Below are positions 32,800 through 41,285 of a stretch of 64,000 nt of DNA, in pieces (position 1 is the stretch's first letter; every line of letters starts with the position of its first letter). The stretch is from the NCBI GenBank assembly GCA_049116335.1, contig JAGDYZ010000021.1, forward strand, positions 62,001 to 126,000. Direction: 5' to 3'. The stretch is from CANMIH01 sp049116335 (GTDB lineage: Bacteria; Pseudomonadota; Alphaproteobacteria; Rhodobacterales; Rhodobacteraceae). A program made the translations under genes and the position numbers. The notes beneath the pieces were generated by a model. That model saw nothing but the letters and a program-made list of their open reading frames with translations, ran no database searches and had not been told where the DNA came from.

Positions 32800-35712
32800 A
32801 TGTGCGCCGACACGCCCGAACAAAACACACCCGAGTACAAACAAACCCTAAACCTGCCGAAGACCGCATTTCCGATGCGCGCCGGCCTGCCCAAGCGCGA
32901 GCCAAGCTGGCTTGAGCGCTGGGAAAAGATCGGGGTCTATGACCGTCTGCGCGAAAAAGAAGGCCGCACGCCCTTTACGCTGCACGATGGCCCGCCCTAT
33001 GCCAACGGCCACCTGCACATCGGCCACGCGCTGAACAAAACCATCAAAGACATGATTGTGCGCAGCCATCAGATGATGGGCCATGACGCGCGGTATGTGC
33101 CGGGTTGGGATTGTCACGGTCTGCCGATCGAATGGAAGATCGAAGAGAAATACCGCAAAAAAGGCAAGAACAAGGATGACGTCGACGTGGTGGATTTCCG
33201 CCGCGAATGCCGTGCCTTTGCCGATGAGTGGGTTGGTATCCAGCGGGACGAGTTCAAACGTCTGGGCATCACCGGCAACTGGGCCGATCCCTATCTGACC
33301 ATGAACTATCACGCCGAAGCAGTGATTGCCGATGAGTTCATGAAGTTCCTCATGAACGGCACGCTGTATCAGGGGTCAAAACCCGTGATGTGGTCGCCGG
33401 TTGAAAAGACCGCGCTGGCCGAGGCCGAGATCGAATATCACGACCACCAGAGCCACACCATCTGGGTGCCGTTCCGGTTCCAGAATGCCACTGGCGATCT
33501 GGCCGAAGCCCGTGTGGTGATCTGGACCACCACCCCCTGGACCATCCCGTCCAACCGCGCCGTGGCCTACGGCGGTGGCATTTCCTATGGCCTTTACCGT
33601 GTGGACGCGACCGAAGAGGAAAGCTGGACCGCGCCGGGAGACCTCTATCTCTTTGCCGATACGCTGGCAGAGGAATGCCTTGGCAAATCGCGCGTGACCG
33701 AGTTCACCCGCGTCCGCGATGTGGCGGCCAGCGAATTTGACGGCCTGATCTGTGCGCACCCCTTCCACGGCGTCGACGGGGCCGAGGGCTTCTGGGACTA
33801 CGACGTGCCGATGATCGACGGCGATCACGTCACCGATGATGCCGGAACGGGCTTTGTTCACACCGCCCCCAGCCACGGTCAGGAAGACTATGAGGCCTTT
33901 GTGGCGCGCAACTGGATCGACCGGATGACGCATAACGTCGGCGAGGAATCGGAATTCCTGTCGCATGTGCCGTTCTTTGCCGGGCTTCAGGTCATCGACC
34001 GCAAGGGCAAAGAGGGCAAAGCCAACAACGCCGTGATTGCCAAGCTGGTTGAGGCCGGTGGCATCATCGCCCGTGGCCGCGTCAAGCACAGCTATCCGCA
34101 CAGCTGGCGCTCCAAAGCGCCGGTGATCTACCGCAACACACCGCAGTGGTTTGCCAGCGTCGACAAAGAAGTCGGCGACGGGCAGGACAAGCTGGGCAAG
34201 ACCATCCGCGCCCGCGCGCTGACCGCCATCGATCAAGAGGTCACATGGTGGCCACAGGCCGGGCGCAACCGCCTGCATTCAATGATGGAAGCGCGCCCTG
34301 ACTGGGTTCTGTCACGCCAGCGCGCCTGGGGTGTGCCGCTGACCTGCTTTACCAAGAAAGACACGCTGCCAACCGCGCCAGATTTCCTGCTGCGCAATGC
34401 TGATCTGAACGCCCGTATCAAAGCGGCATTTGACGAGCATGGCGCGGATGTCTGGTACGAAGAGGGCTTTAAGGCCAAGATGCTGGACGGTATCGCCAAC
34501 CCAGATGACTATGATCAGGTGTTCGACGTGTTGGACGTCTGGTTCGACAGTGGCTCGACCCATGCCTTTGTGCTGCGCGACCGTGAGGACGGCACCAACG
34601 ATGGCATCGCCGATGTCTATATGGAAGGCACCGACCAGCACCGCGGCTGGTTCCACAGCTCGTTGCTGCAATCGGTGGGCACCACCGGCCGCGCGCCTTA
34701 TCGCAACGTTGTCACCCACGGGTTCACGTTGGATGAGAAGGGCAACAAGATGTCCAAATCCTTGGGCAACACCATCGTGCCCGAGACCGTGGTCAAGCAA
34801 TATGGCGCGGATATCCTGCGTCTCTGGGTGGCGCAGACCGACTATATGGCGGACCAGCGCATCGGCCCGGAGATCCTGAAAGGTGTGGCCGACAGCTATC
34901 GCCGCCTGCGCAACACCATGCGCTATATGCTGGGATCGCTGGCGGATTTCCGGGAAGAAGATCGCGTGGCCCCGGCGGATATGCCCGAGCTTGAACGTTG
35001 GGTTCTGCATCGCCTGGCCGAGCTGGATCATCAGGTTCGCAAAGGCTATGCCGAGTTTGATTTCCAGGGCGTGTTCTCGGCAGTGTTCAACTTTGCCACC
35101 GTGGATCTGTCGGCCTTCTATTTCGACATCCGCAAAGACGCGCTCTATTGCGATGGCGAAAGCCCCCGCGCCCATGCGGCCCGCACGGTTCTGGACATCC
35201 TGTTCCACCGCCTGACCACATGGCTCGCGCCGATCCTCGTCTTCACCATGGAAGAGGTCTGGCTTGAGCGGTTCCCCGGCGACGACAGCTCGGTACATCT
35301 GATCGATATGCCCGACACGCCGAAGGACTGGCTGGACGAGCCTCTGGCCGCCAAATGGGCTCAGCTGCGCCGCGCCCGTCGTGTTGTCACCGCAGCGCTT
35401 GAGGTGCAGCGGACCGACAAGGTGATCGGTGCGTCGCTTGAGGCGGCTCCGGTTGTGCATGTGCGCGATGACGACATGCTGGCGGCACTGAAGTCGGTGG
35501 ATTTCGAAGATGTCTGCATCACCTCGGCCATCACCCTGAGCAACGACCCGATCTCGCCGGATGCCTTCCGCATGCCCGAGATCGAAGGCGTAGGCGTGGT
35601 GTTTGAAAAGGCCGACGGGGAAAAGTGCCAGCGCTGCTGGAAGATCCTGCCGGATGTAGGAAACCACACCCATGCAGGCACCTGTGGTCGCTGTAGCACC
35701 GCATTGGGGTAA
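32800..35712 (+). CDS. ileS: Isoleucyl-tRNA synthetase
   Basis: 970 residues. HIGH motif at 73-76 (PYANGHLHIGHALN) and KMSKS at 650-654. The CP1 editing domain is present (WTTTPWTIPSN near residue 245, TGFVHTAPSHGQEDY near 350). The C-terminal zinc finger CQRCW through CGRC is intact, as in bacterial-type IleRS. Charges tRNA-Ile and edits valine. Monocistronic, with a terminator directly after. Confidence 0.97.
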   Translation: MCADTPEQNTPEYKQTLNLPKTAFPMRAGLPKREPSWLERWEKIGVYDRLREKEGRTPFTLHDGPPYANGHLHIGHALNKTIKDMIVRSHQMMGHDARYVPGWDCHGLPIEWKIEEKYRKKGKNKDDVDVVDFRRECRAFADEWVGIQRDEFKRLGITGNWADPYLTMNYHAEAVIADEFMKFLMNGTLYQGSKPVMWSPVEKTALAEAEIEYHDHQSHTIWVPFRFQNATGDLAEARVVIWTTTPWTIPSNRAVAYGGGISYGLYRVDATEEESWTAPGDLYLFADTLAEECLGKSRVTEFTRVRDVAASEFDGLICAHPFHGVDGAEGFWDYDVPMIDGDHVTDDAGTGFVHTAPSHGQEDYEAFVARNWIDRMTHNVGEESEFLSHVPFFAGLQVIDRKGKEGKANNAVIAKLVEAGGIIARGRVKHSYPHSWRSKAPVIYRNTPQWFASVDKEVGDGQDKLGKTIRARALTAIDQEVTWWPQAGRNRLHSMMEARPDWVLSRQRAWGVPLTCFTKKDTLPTAPDFLLRNADLNARIKAAFDEHGADVWYEEGFKAKMLDGIANPDDYDQVFDVLDVWFDSGSTHAFVLRDREDGTNDGIADVYMEGTDQHRGWFHSSLLQSVGTTGRAPYRNVVTHGFTLDEKGNKMSKSLGNTIVPETVVKQYGADILRLWVAQTDYMADQRIGPEILKGVADSYRRLRNTMRYMLGSLADFREEDRVAPADMPELERWVLHRLAELDHQVRKGYAEFDFQGVFSAVFNFATVDLSAFYFDIRKDALYCDGESPRAHAARTVLDILFHRLTTWLAPILVFTMEEVWLERFPGDDSSVHLIDMPDTPKDWLDEPLAAKWAQLRRARRVVTAALEVQRTDKVIGASLEAAPVVHVRDDDMLAALKSVDFEDVCITSAITLSNDPISPDAFRMPEIEGVGVVFEKADGEKCQRCWKILPDVGNHTHAGTCGRCSTALG

Positions 35713-35737
35713 CACCCCGTCTGAACGGTGAAAACAC

Positions 35738-35770
35738 AAAAGGCGGCCCTAAAGGGTCGCCTTTTCTTTT
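35738..35770 (+). terminator. Terminator of ileS
   Basis: 12-bp stem (AAAAGGCG, one G-U pair, CCC with GGG, CGCCTTTT), TAAA loop, followed by CTTTT. Also lies 17 bases beyond the stop of the convergent oxygenase-like gene. Confidence 0.92.
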
Positions 35771-35786
35771 GCTTTCTAGCTGCAGC

Positions 35787-36701
35787 TTACTCTTTGAACA
35801 GACGCACAACCAAGCTCATCCGGCCCTCCGCCAATGGATCGAGCCCCTCCAAAGCACCATGCCAGGAGCTATCAGAAATCTTGAAACCATAGGCGAAATT
35901 GGGCGCGTAGGTGAATTTATGCACCGTTTCAAAGGCGCTGCCCTTCTTGCGGAACAGCGAAGTCCCGGTGTCGAAATTGTCTTTGTTCAACGGGAAATAC
36001 ATCTGAAACGTGAACAGCCCCCCATGTTCGCCGTCCAGATGTGGGGCGATATGGGCGCCGCAGCGGTCCAGTTGAAGCCGTGTCACAACCCGCCACCGGG
36101 GCGGCACAACGATATCCAGACATTCGCACATCCGCGCAATGACATCCGGGTCGTGAAACACCTCTTTTATCGCCATCCACAGCGCCTGTGACCGCGGATG
36201 TGAGGCGCTTAGGGCTTCTGGTGTGATCGCGGTGAAGTACCGCTGAAACTGGCCCTGTTGCAGGTAATCCGCATTGGTGTGGGCCCGAAAGGCACTCACA
36301 TGTGGCGCGGCCAGTAGCAGGGCCAGATACATCTCATCGGGCAGGGTCTGAGGCGCGGTGAAATAAGGGAACGGGTCTGTGCCTCTCTCGGCCTGATCAA
36401 ATCGGTTGAGAAACGCGCCTCTCAGTTTGCGTTTCAATACAGCACGGTCTTGATCCGCAAATGACAGGGCAGCGGCCTGTTGGTCCAGACGGCGATCCCA
36501 TTTGCGGTGAAGCCAGAGATCAGAGGGCGCATCCATCCGATCCAGCAGAGCCGCAAGCCGTTTGTGCGCCTGAGCGTCCTGCCCTGCTTGGAGGTCTTTC
36601 AGGGCCATCTTAAGCTCGCGCTTCAGCTCAAGGCTTCTCGAATTTTCCAGAATGGTCAAAGCGTTTTCGAATCCGCCAGACCCGGATTTCATATCAATCA
36701 T
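35787..36701 (-). CDS. 2-oxoglutarate/Fe(II) oxygenase-like protein
   Basis: 304 residues. The C-terminal half has the jelly-roll signature of the 2OG-Fe(II) oxygenase superfamily: H221-x-D223 (APHLDGEHGG), distal H281 (SWHG) and R294 or R300 (GRMSLVVR) for 2-oxoglutarate. The middle DTGTSLFRKKG matches the strand before the distal His. The N-terminal ~100 residues are helical and charged, without recognised domain. Possible hydroxylase of a small molecule or protein. Start ATG at 36701 lacks a clear ribosome binding site; an ATG three codons on is possible. Stands alone. Confidence 0.72.
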   Translation of the reverse strand: MIDMKSGSGGFENALTILENSRSLELKRELKMALKDLQAGQDAQAHKRLAALLDRMDAPSDLWLHRKWDRRLDQQAAALSFADQDRAVLKRKLRGAFLNRFDQAERGTDPFPYFTAPQTLPDEMYLALLLAAPHVSAFRAHTNADYLQQGQFQRYFTAITPEALSASHPRSQALWMAIKEVFHDPDVIARMCECLDIVVPPRWRVVTRLQLDRCGAHIAPHLDGEHGGLFTFQMYFPLNKDNFDTGTSLFRKKGSAFETVHKFTYAPNFAYGFKISDSSWHGALEGLDPLAEGRMSLVVRLFKE

Positions 36702-36821
36702 GAGGGTAATCCAATCAAATAAGTCCCAGCGTTACGTGTGCCTATTTCCCCGTCAAGCCTTTCTCTTTGGGCAAATGGGAAACTGGGATAACCTAACGGC
36801 AGGCGTATTAAGGAGAACAAA

Positions 36822-37313
36822 GTGTTAAGAAGACGTTTCGTATTGTCTCTATTGGCGATCTCTGCCTGTGGCCCTCAAGTGCCGGGCAGCTTTGCGCTCG
36901 CCCCCAATTCCACTCTGATTGTTGTGCGCCATTCGGACCGCGAGGGCGAAGATCTGACAGCGAAGGGTATTGAACGCTCCCATGCCCTTGTTGCTGCACT
37001 GGAAAACCTGCCGCTAGATGGCATTTACTCACCCGGCATCAAACGCAATCTCGACACGGCCGCGCCTCTGGAACAGGCCCGTGGGCTGACGTTGGCGCGC
37101 ATTCCGGCCGAGACCCCAACAGGGCCGCTGACGCGCCGTGGCGCGGGCAAGACAGTGATCTGGGTGGGGAATAAAGGCAATATCCGACGGATCTGGGAAG
37201 ACCTCTCTCTGCCAGAGCCTGCCCCGCTCAATTATGGAGATCTGCATATCATCCGCAGCGACGCTTCGGGTCAGGTCACGCTGGAACGTCTGAGGTTTGG
37301 CCCCGACAGCTAA
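36822..37313 (+). CDS. Lipoprotein of the histidine phosphatase fold, second catalytic His replaced
   Basis: 163 residues from a GTG at 36822 with AGGAG 6 bases upstream. Lipoprotein signal with Cys16 (LAISAC). The first phosphatase motif is VVRHSDRE (R36, H37), and the IYSPGIKRNLDTAAPL segment supplies the usual conserved Arg and Thr. Where family members normally have a second His (V-G-H-S), this protein reads VIWVGNKGNIRRIW, with Asn. So phosphatase activity is doubtful and a binding role is possible. Short for the family. Upstream region is AT-rich; a weak terminator follows. Confidence 0.75.
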   Translation: MLRRRFVLSLLAISACGPQVPGSFALAPNSTLIVVRHSDREGEDLTAKGIERSHALVAALENLPLDGIYSPGIKRNLDTAAPLEQARGLTLARIPAETPTGPLTRRGAGKTVIWVGNKGNIRRIWEDLSLPEPAPLNYGDLHIIRSDASGQVTLERLRFGPDS

Positions 37314-37342
37314 CAGGCCAGTGACATCGGCCCGCAAAAGAA

Positions 37343-37367
37343 ACGCCCCGGTCAAAAACCGGGGCGT
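37343..37367. terminator. Terminator between the lipoprotein gene and the EEP gene
   Basis: Perfect 10-bp stem ACGCCCCGGT and ACCGGGGCGT with CAAAA loop, between convergent genes. The U-tract is weak on the plus strand (CTGTCTT) and somewhat better on the minus strand (TTCTTTT). Confidence 0.85.
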
Positions 37368-37372
37368 CTGTC

Positions 37373-38380
37373 TTATCCAACTGTGATATCACACAGAATA
37401 CATTCGTGATCTGAAAGCGGTCGTCCGTCAGGATCAAGCGAAGCCAAGAGAGGCCGGGCTGTACCCGATAGCCCACGCTGGCAAAACCAATCCAGTTTCA
37501 TCCGGCGTGTGTCATGCGGGGTGATCAGGCTATTGCGGGTGGTCACCCCTTCTGCCGTCAGATCCCACGCATATCCACGCTCTTCGGCCATCGCAAACAG
37601 AGTTTCCTTGCGGTGGTCGTAGTCCGGCGGCAGGTGGTTACCTGTGTTCAGGTCGCCGCCAATCAACACCGGCATTCCCGGAGCAAAGGCTTCTACCGCA
37701 TCAAGGATCATGTCGAACTGAGCATGGCGCAGCTCGAATCCTGTTGCGCTTTCCAGATGGGTCGAGACAACACAGATAGGCCCGTTTTCCGTTGGCAGCT
37801 CGGCAAGAATGGCCATACGGCCCCCCATGCGCGGCTGATCCGGATCCCCTGCGCCCCCGTCTTCACCGGTCAGGAACCAATGCCCGCGTTTGTCCAGACG
37901 CAGCAACGACAGTCGAGAAAAAGGCACGGACGACAAGATGCCGTTCCCATGCCAGCCCGCCGCATTGAAATCATCCGTACAAAAGGGACGCTCGGTAGGC
38001 CCACCGAGATCCAGTTCATAGAACTCGACCCCATAGGTGTAGCGCATGCCCATGGCCTTGGCCAATTCGGCTGTGGTGTTGTTCTGCGCGGTGCGCGCCA
38101 TGCCATTGTCCATCTCGGACAACAGCACAACCGCAACATTCTCCGCCAGCAGATGATCGGCGCTGGCCTGCGGAAACAGGCAACGTTCGACGTTCCACGC
38201 GGCAACCCCAAACGAAGCCGGAAGCTGAGAGGCACCGGCGGTGCCCCCCACTTCAAGCATGTTCATTGCCGGGACTTCCGCCAGAAGCGCGCCATGCGCT
38301 TCGGCGGTGCGAGGGGCCTCTAGAATGCGCGCGCGCTGGTCTTCTGTGACCAGCGGCAACACATCAACGATCTGGGTCAC
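37373..38380 (-). CDS. Endonuclease/exonuclease/phosphatase (EEP) family hydrolase of the ugp operon
   Basis: 335 residues from a GTG at 38380 that overlaps the ugpC stop (GTGA). DNase I-like fold motifs in order: WNVER, LLSEMDNG (metal Glu), HGNGILSS, STHLES (His), GGDLNTG (Asp/Asn), LDWF and SDHECI (catalytic Asp-His). No signal peptide, so cytoplasmic. Being last in a glycerol-3-phosphate transporter operon, it plausibly cleaves imported glycerophosphodiesters or related phosphodiesters, taking the place UgpQ has in E. coli. That substrate is inference; nuclease or sphingomyelinase-like activity is also possible for the fold. Confidence 0.82.
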   Translation of the reverse strand: MTQIVDVLPLVTEDQRARILEAPRTAEAHGALLAEVPAMNMLEVGGTAGASQLPASFGVAAWNVERCLFPQASADHLLAENVAVVLLSEMDNGMARTAQNNTTAELAKAMGMRYTYGVEFYELDLGGPTERPFCTDDFNAAGWHGNGILSSVPFSRLSLLRLDKRGHWFLTGEDGGAGDPDQPRMGGRMAILAELPTENGPICVVSTHLESATGFELRHAQFDMILDAVEAFAPGMPVLIGGDLNTGNHLPPDYDHRKETLFAMAEERGYAWDLTAEGVTTRNSLITPHDTRRMKLDWFCQRGLSGTARPLLASLDPDGRPLSDHECILCDITVG

Positions 38381-39423
38381 AGACGTTTTCCCTCGTTGGC
38401 ATCAAAGAAGTGTACAGCGCCGGGTTTCACACCAATAGTGGTGGCGCCAAGCTCGGCACTTTCGTCTTTGTTGATCGCAACCGAGAACTCTTCACCCCCC
38501 AGTTTGCCGTGCAGCAAACGGTGTGCGCCCAGCTCTTCGATGATGTCGATGGTGAAGGGCACACCGCCCTGCCCCAACAGCACATCTTCTGGACGCAAGC
38601 CCACCTGAACCGCGCCATTGGCGCCTTCTGGTGCGCGCTCGGGCAGGGTCGTGCCATCCGCCAGAGCCACCACGCCATCTGAAACTGAGCCGCTGAGGAT
38701 GTTCATCGGCGGAGCACCCATGAAGCTTGCAACAAAGGTTGAGGCCGGCGTGTTATAGATCTCTGCCGGAGTGCCCATCTGTTCAATGCGCCCACCGTTC
38801 AGCACGATGATCCGATCAGCCATGGTCATGGCCTCAACCTGATCGTGGGTCACGTAAACCGAGGTCGTGCCAAGGCGACGCTGCAGCGCACGGATCTCGA
38901 TCCGCATCTGGTTGCGCAGTTTCGCATCAAGGTTCGACAAAGGTTCGTCGAACAAGAACAGCGCAGGTTCGCGCACAATCGCACGGCCCATGGCCACTCG
39001 CTGACGCTGACCGCCAGAAAGCTGGCTGGGACGGCGATCGAGATAGTCTGTGAGGTTCAGCATCTTCGCTGCCTCTTGGACCTTCTTCTCGATCTCGGCC
39101 TTGGTTGTGCCGCGGTTTTTCAAGCCATAGCCCATGTTTTTGGCCACGGTCATATGCGGGTAAAGCGCGTAGTTCTGGAACACCATTGCGATGTTGCGGT
39201 TGGCGGGATCAACGTCGTTCACAACGTTGTCCCCAATCGACAGCGACCCTTCCGAGATGTCTTCGAGGCCCGCAATCATACGCAGCAAAGTGGATTTTCC
39301 GCAGCCCGACGGGCCAACCAGAACCACCAGCTCGCCATCGGGGATCTCAAAGCTGGTCGGAGTGACCGCTTCGAACCCATTGGGATAGACCTTGCGGATC
39401 CGATCCAGTGTGACATTTGCCAT
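38377..39423 (-). CDS. ugpC: sn-Glycerol-3-phosphate ABC transporter, ATP-binding protein
   Basis: 348 residues of the MalK/UgpC group. Walker A GPSGCGKST at 37-45, Q-loop VFQNYALYPHM, signature LSGGQRQRVAMGRA, Walker B LFLFDEPLSNLD, H-loop VTHD. The C-terminal ~110 residues form the TOBE/OB regulatory domain (QVGLRPEDVLLG). Powers UgpA/UgpE. Last transporter gene of ugpBAEC; the EEP hydrolase gene overlaps its stop. Confidence 0.93.
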   Translation of the reverse strand: MANVTLDRIRKVYPNGFEAVTPTSFEIPDGELVVLVGPSGCGKSTLLRMIAGLEDISEGSLSIGDNVVNDVDPANRNIAMVFQNYALYPHMTVAKNMGYGLKNRGTTKAEIEKKVQEAAKMLNLTDYLDRRPSQLSGGQRQRVAMGRAIVREPALFLFDEPLSNLDAKLRNQMRIEIRALQRRLGTTSVYVTHDQVEAMTMADRIIVLNGGRIEQMGTPAEIYNTPASTFVASFMGAPPMNILSGSVSDGVVALADGTTLPERAPEGANGAVQVGLRPEDVLLGQGGVPFTIDIIEELGAHRLLHGKLGGEEFSVAINKDESAELGATTIGVKPGAVHFFDANEGKRL

Positions 39424-39435
39424 AAGAGTAGTTCC

Positions 39436-40320
39436 TTACTTATCCGATTCCGTCAGGCCCTTGACGAACCAGTTCTGGAAGAAAATGACGATGAAGACCG
39501 GCGGGAGAATGGCGATCAGCGCCAAGAGGTTCGACCGGCCAAATTCAGGCACGCTTGCGCCTTCAAGCACCTGAGTGATCTGTTTGATGCCACGTACCAA
39601 GGTGTACATGTCCTCATCCGTGGTGATCATGGTGGGCCAGAGGTACTGGTTCCAACCAAACACAAACATGATGATAAACATCGCGGCGATCATGGTTTTC
39701 GACAGCGGCACCAGAATGTCGATAAAGAACTTAACTGGACCTGCGCCATCGATGCGCGCGGCTTCGACCAATTCTTCTGGGACCGAGCGGAAGAACTGCC
39801 GGAAGAAGAATGTGGCCGTGGCCGAGGCCACCAGCGGAATGATCAGACCCTGATAGGTGTTGAGCATGCCCAGCTTCTGCACAACTTCATAAGAGGGCAG
39901 AATCCGCACTTCGAGCGGCAACAGCAGCGTGGTGAAAATCAGCCAGAACGCTGCCGAAGCAAAGCGCAGACGGAAGTACACCAGCGCATAGGCCGCCATC
40001 ATACCCAGTAGGATTTTGCCCAGAGCAAAGCCAATGCCAAGGATGAACGAGTTCAGCAGCATCCGCATGCCAGTGTTTGCACCCGAGAACCCGGTCGCTT
40101 CGAACATCGCCTTGTCAAAGTTTGCCGGAAGCTCGCTGCCGATTTTCAGCTGCGGGCCATATTTGATGATCTCGGCATCCGGAACTGTTGTGGTCTGCAT
40201 GACCATCAACAGCGGGATCAGCATGAACAGCGAACCTGCGATCAGGATCGCGTGGTCACTGACCGTGCTCCAGCGAATGCGGCGTTTGATTTTGGGCGGG
40301 TTTTGCATTGTATCAGCCAT
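39436..40320 (-). CDS. ugpE: sn-Glycerol-3-phosphate ABC transporter, permease UgpE
   Basis: 294 residues with six membrane helices, the first at about residues 25-42. The EAA loop for contact with the ATPase is at about 200 (EELVEAARIDGAGPVKFFIDILVPLSK). The central NSFILGIGFALGKILLGMMAAYALV and C-terminal FGWNQYLWPTMIT match UgpE/MalG-type permeases. 10 bases after ugpA and 12 before ugpC. Confidence 0.92.
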   Translation of the reverse strand: MADTMQNPPKIKRRIRWSTVSDHAILIAGSLFMLIPLLMVMQTTTVPDAEIIKYGPQLKIGSELPANFDKAMFEATGFSGANTGMRMLLNSFILGIGFALGKILLGMMAAYALVYFRLRFASAAFWLIFTTLLLPLEVRILPSYEVVQKLGMLNTYQGLIIPLVASATATFFFRQFFRSVPEELVEAARIDGAGPVKFFIDILVPLSKTMIAAMFIIMFVFGWNQYLWPTMITTDEDMYTLVRGIKQITQVLEGASVPEFGRSNLLALIAILPPVFIVIFFQNWFVKGLTESDK

Positions 40321-40330
40321 GATGCGCCCC

Positions 40331-41212
40331 TTACGTATAGTGAATGCGTTTTTCGACCAGTCGGAACTGGAAGATCGTCAACGCCAGAACAAGCACCATC
40401 AAGATCACCGACTGGGCCGAGGATCCACCTAGGTCGTTGCCACGGAACCCATCGACATAAACCTTGTACACAAGGGTCATCGGGTTGTTGCCGGGCTCGC
40501 CCTTCACAAGGGTGTCGACCACACCAAAGGTGTCGAACAGCGAGTAGGTGATGTTGGTGATGAGAAGGAAAAAGCCGGTCGGGGCCAGCAGCGGGAAGGT
40601 GATATCCCAGAAGCGGCTAAAGCCCGAGCGGTTGTCGATCAGAGCCGCCTCACGCACCGAGCGCGGGATCGACTGAAGACCGGACAGGAAGAAGATGAAG
40701 TTGACCGGCACCTGTTTCCAGACCGAAACCAGTACCATGGCAAAGGCGGTGTCGTTGAAGTTCACGCCCAGCACAAATTCCCAGCCAAAGAAGCCGAACA
40801 GATTGGTCAATGGTCCCCATGTCTGGTCGAACATGATCAGACCAATGAAGCCAGCCACAGGAGGGGCCACGGCATAGACCCACATCAACAGCGTGCGGTA
40901 GGACTTGGCCCCGCGCAGCACATTGTCTGCCTTGACCGCCAAAAGCAAAGCCAGAGCCAGCGAGAAGAAGGTCACAAGCAGGGTGAAGATCACAGTAAAC
41001 CAGGCAACCTTGCGGTACTCGGCATTGCCAAGCAAGTCGCTATAGTTTTCCAGACCAACATAGGTCGAGCCAAAGCCGAAGGGGTCTTGCAGATAGAAAG
41101 ACGACTGCACGGCGTGGGCTGCGGGCCAGTAGAAGAAAATGACGATGATCGCGAGCTGCGGTACGAGCAGCAGGATCGGCAGCCATTTTGTGGCAAATCC
41201 AGCGCGTTTCAA
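40331..41212 (-). CDS. ugpA: sn-Glycerol-3-phosphate ABC transporter, permease UgpA
   Basis: 293 residues, six helices, MalF/UgpA type. N-terminal helix LPILLLVPQLAIIVIFFYWPA, the QSSFYLQDPFGFGSTYVGLENY segment typical of UgpA, and EAA loop SVREAALIDNRSGFSRFWDITFPLL. Forms the channel with UgpE. Separated from ugpB by 73 bases that contain a strong hairpin. Confidence 0.93.
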   Translation of the reverse strand: MKRAGFATKWLPILLLVPQLAIIVIFFYWPAAHAVQSSFYLQDPFGFGSTYVGLENYSDLLGNAEYRKVAWFTVIFTLLVTFFSLALALLLAVKADNVLRGAKSYRTLLMWVYAVAPPVAGFIGLIMFDQTWGPLTNLFGFFGWEFVLGVNFNDTAFAMVLVSVWKQVPVNFIFFLSGLQSIPRSVREAALIDNRSGFSRFWDITFPLLAPTGFFLLITNITYSLFDTFGVVDTLVKGEPGNNPMTLVYKVYVDGFRGNDLGGSSAQSVILMVLVLALTIFQFRLVEKRIHYT

Positions 41213-41235
41213 AAGGGGAGCCTCTCAGAAGAAAA

Positions 41236-41262
41236 CTGGTGGCTGCACGGGGCAGCCACCAG
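41236..41262 (-). promoter_or_regulatory. Intercistronic hairpin between ugpB and ugpA
   Basis: Perfect 11-bp stem (CTGGTGGCTGC and GCAGCCACCAG) with loop of five, directly after the ugpB stop and before ugpA. No U-run. By analogy with other binding-protein operons it should stabilise the ugpB mRNA end and lower expression of the membrane genes. It parallels the xylF hairpin at 89-108. Confidence 0.6.
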
Positions 41263-41285
41263 ACATTGTTGTAAGAATTTCAGAA

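Noticed and set aside
34312..35739. 475-codon minus-strand frame opposite ileS
   Set aside because: Shadow of a highly conserved synthetase.
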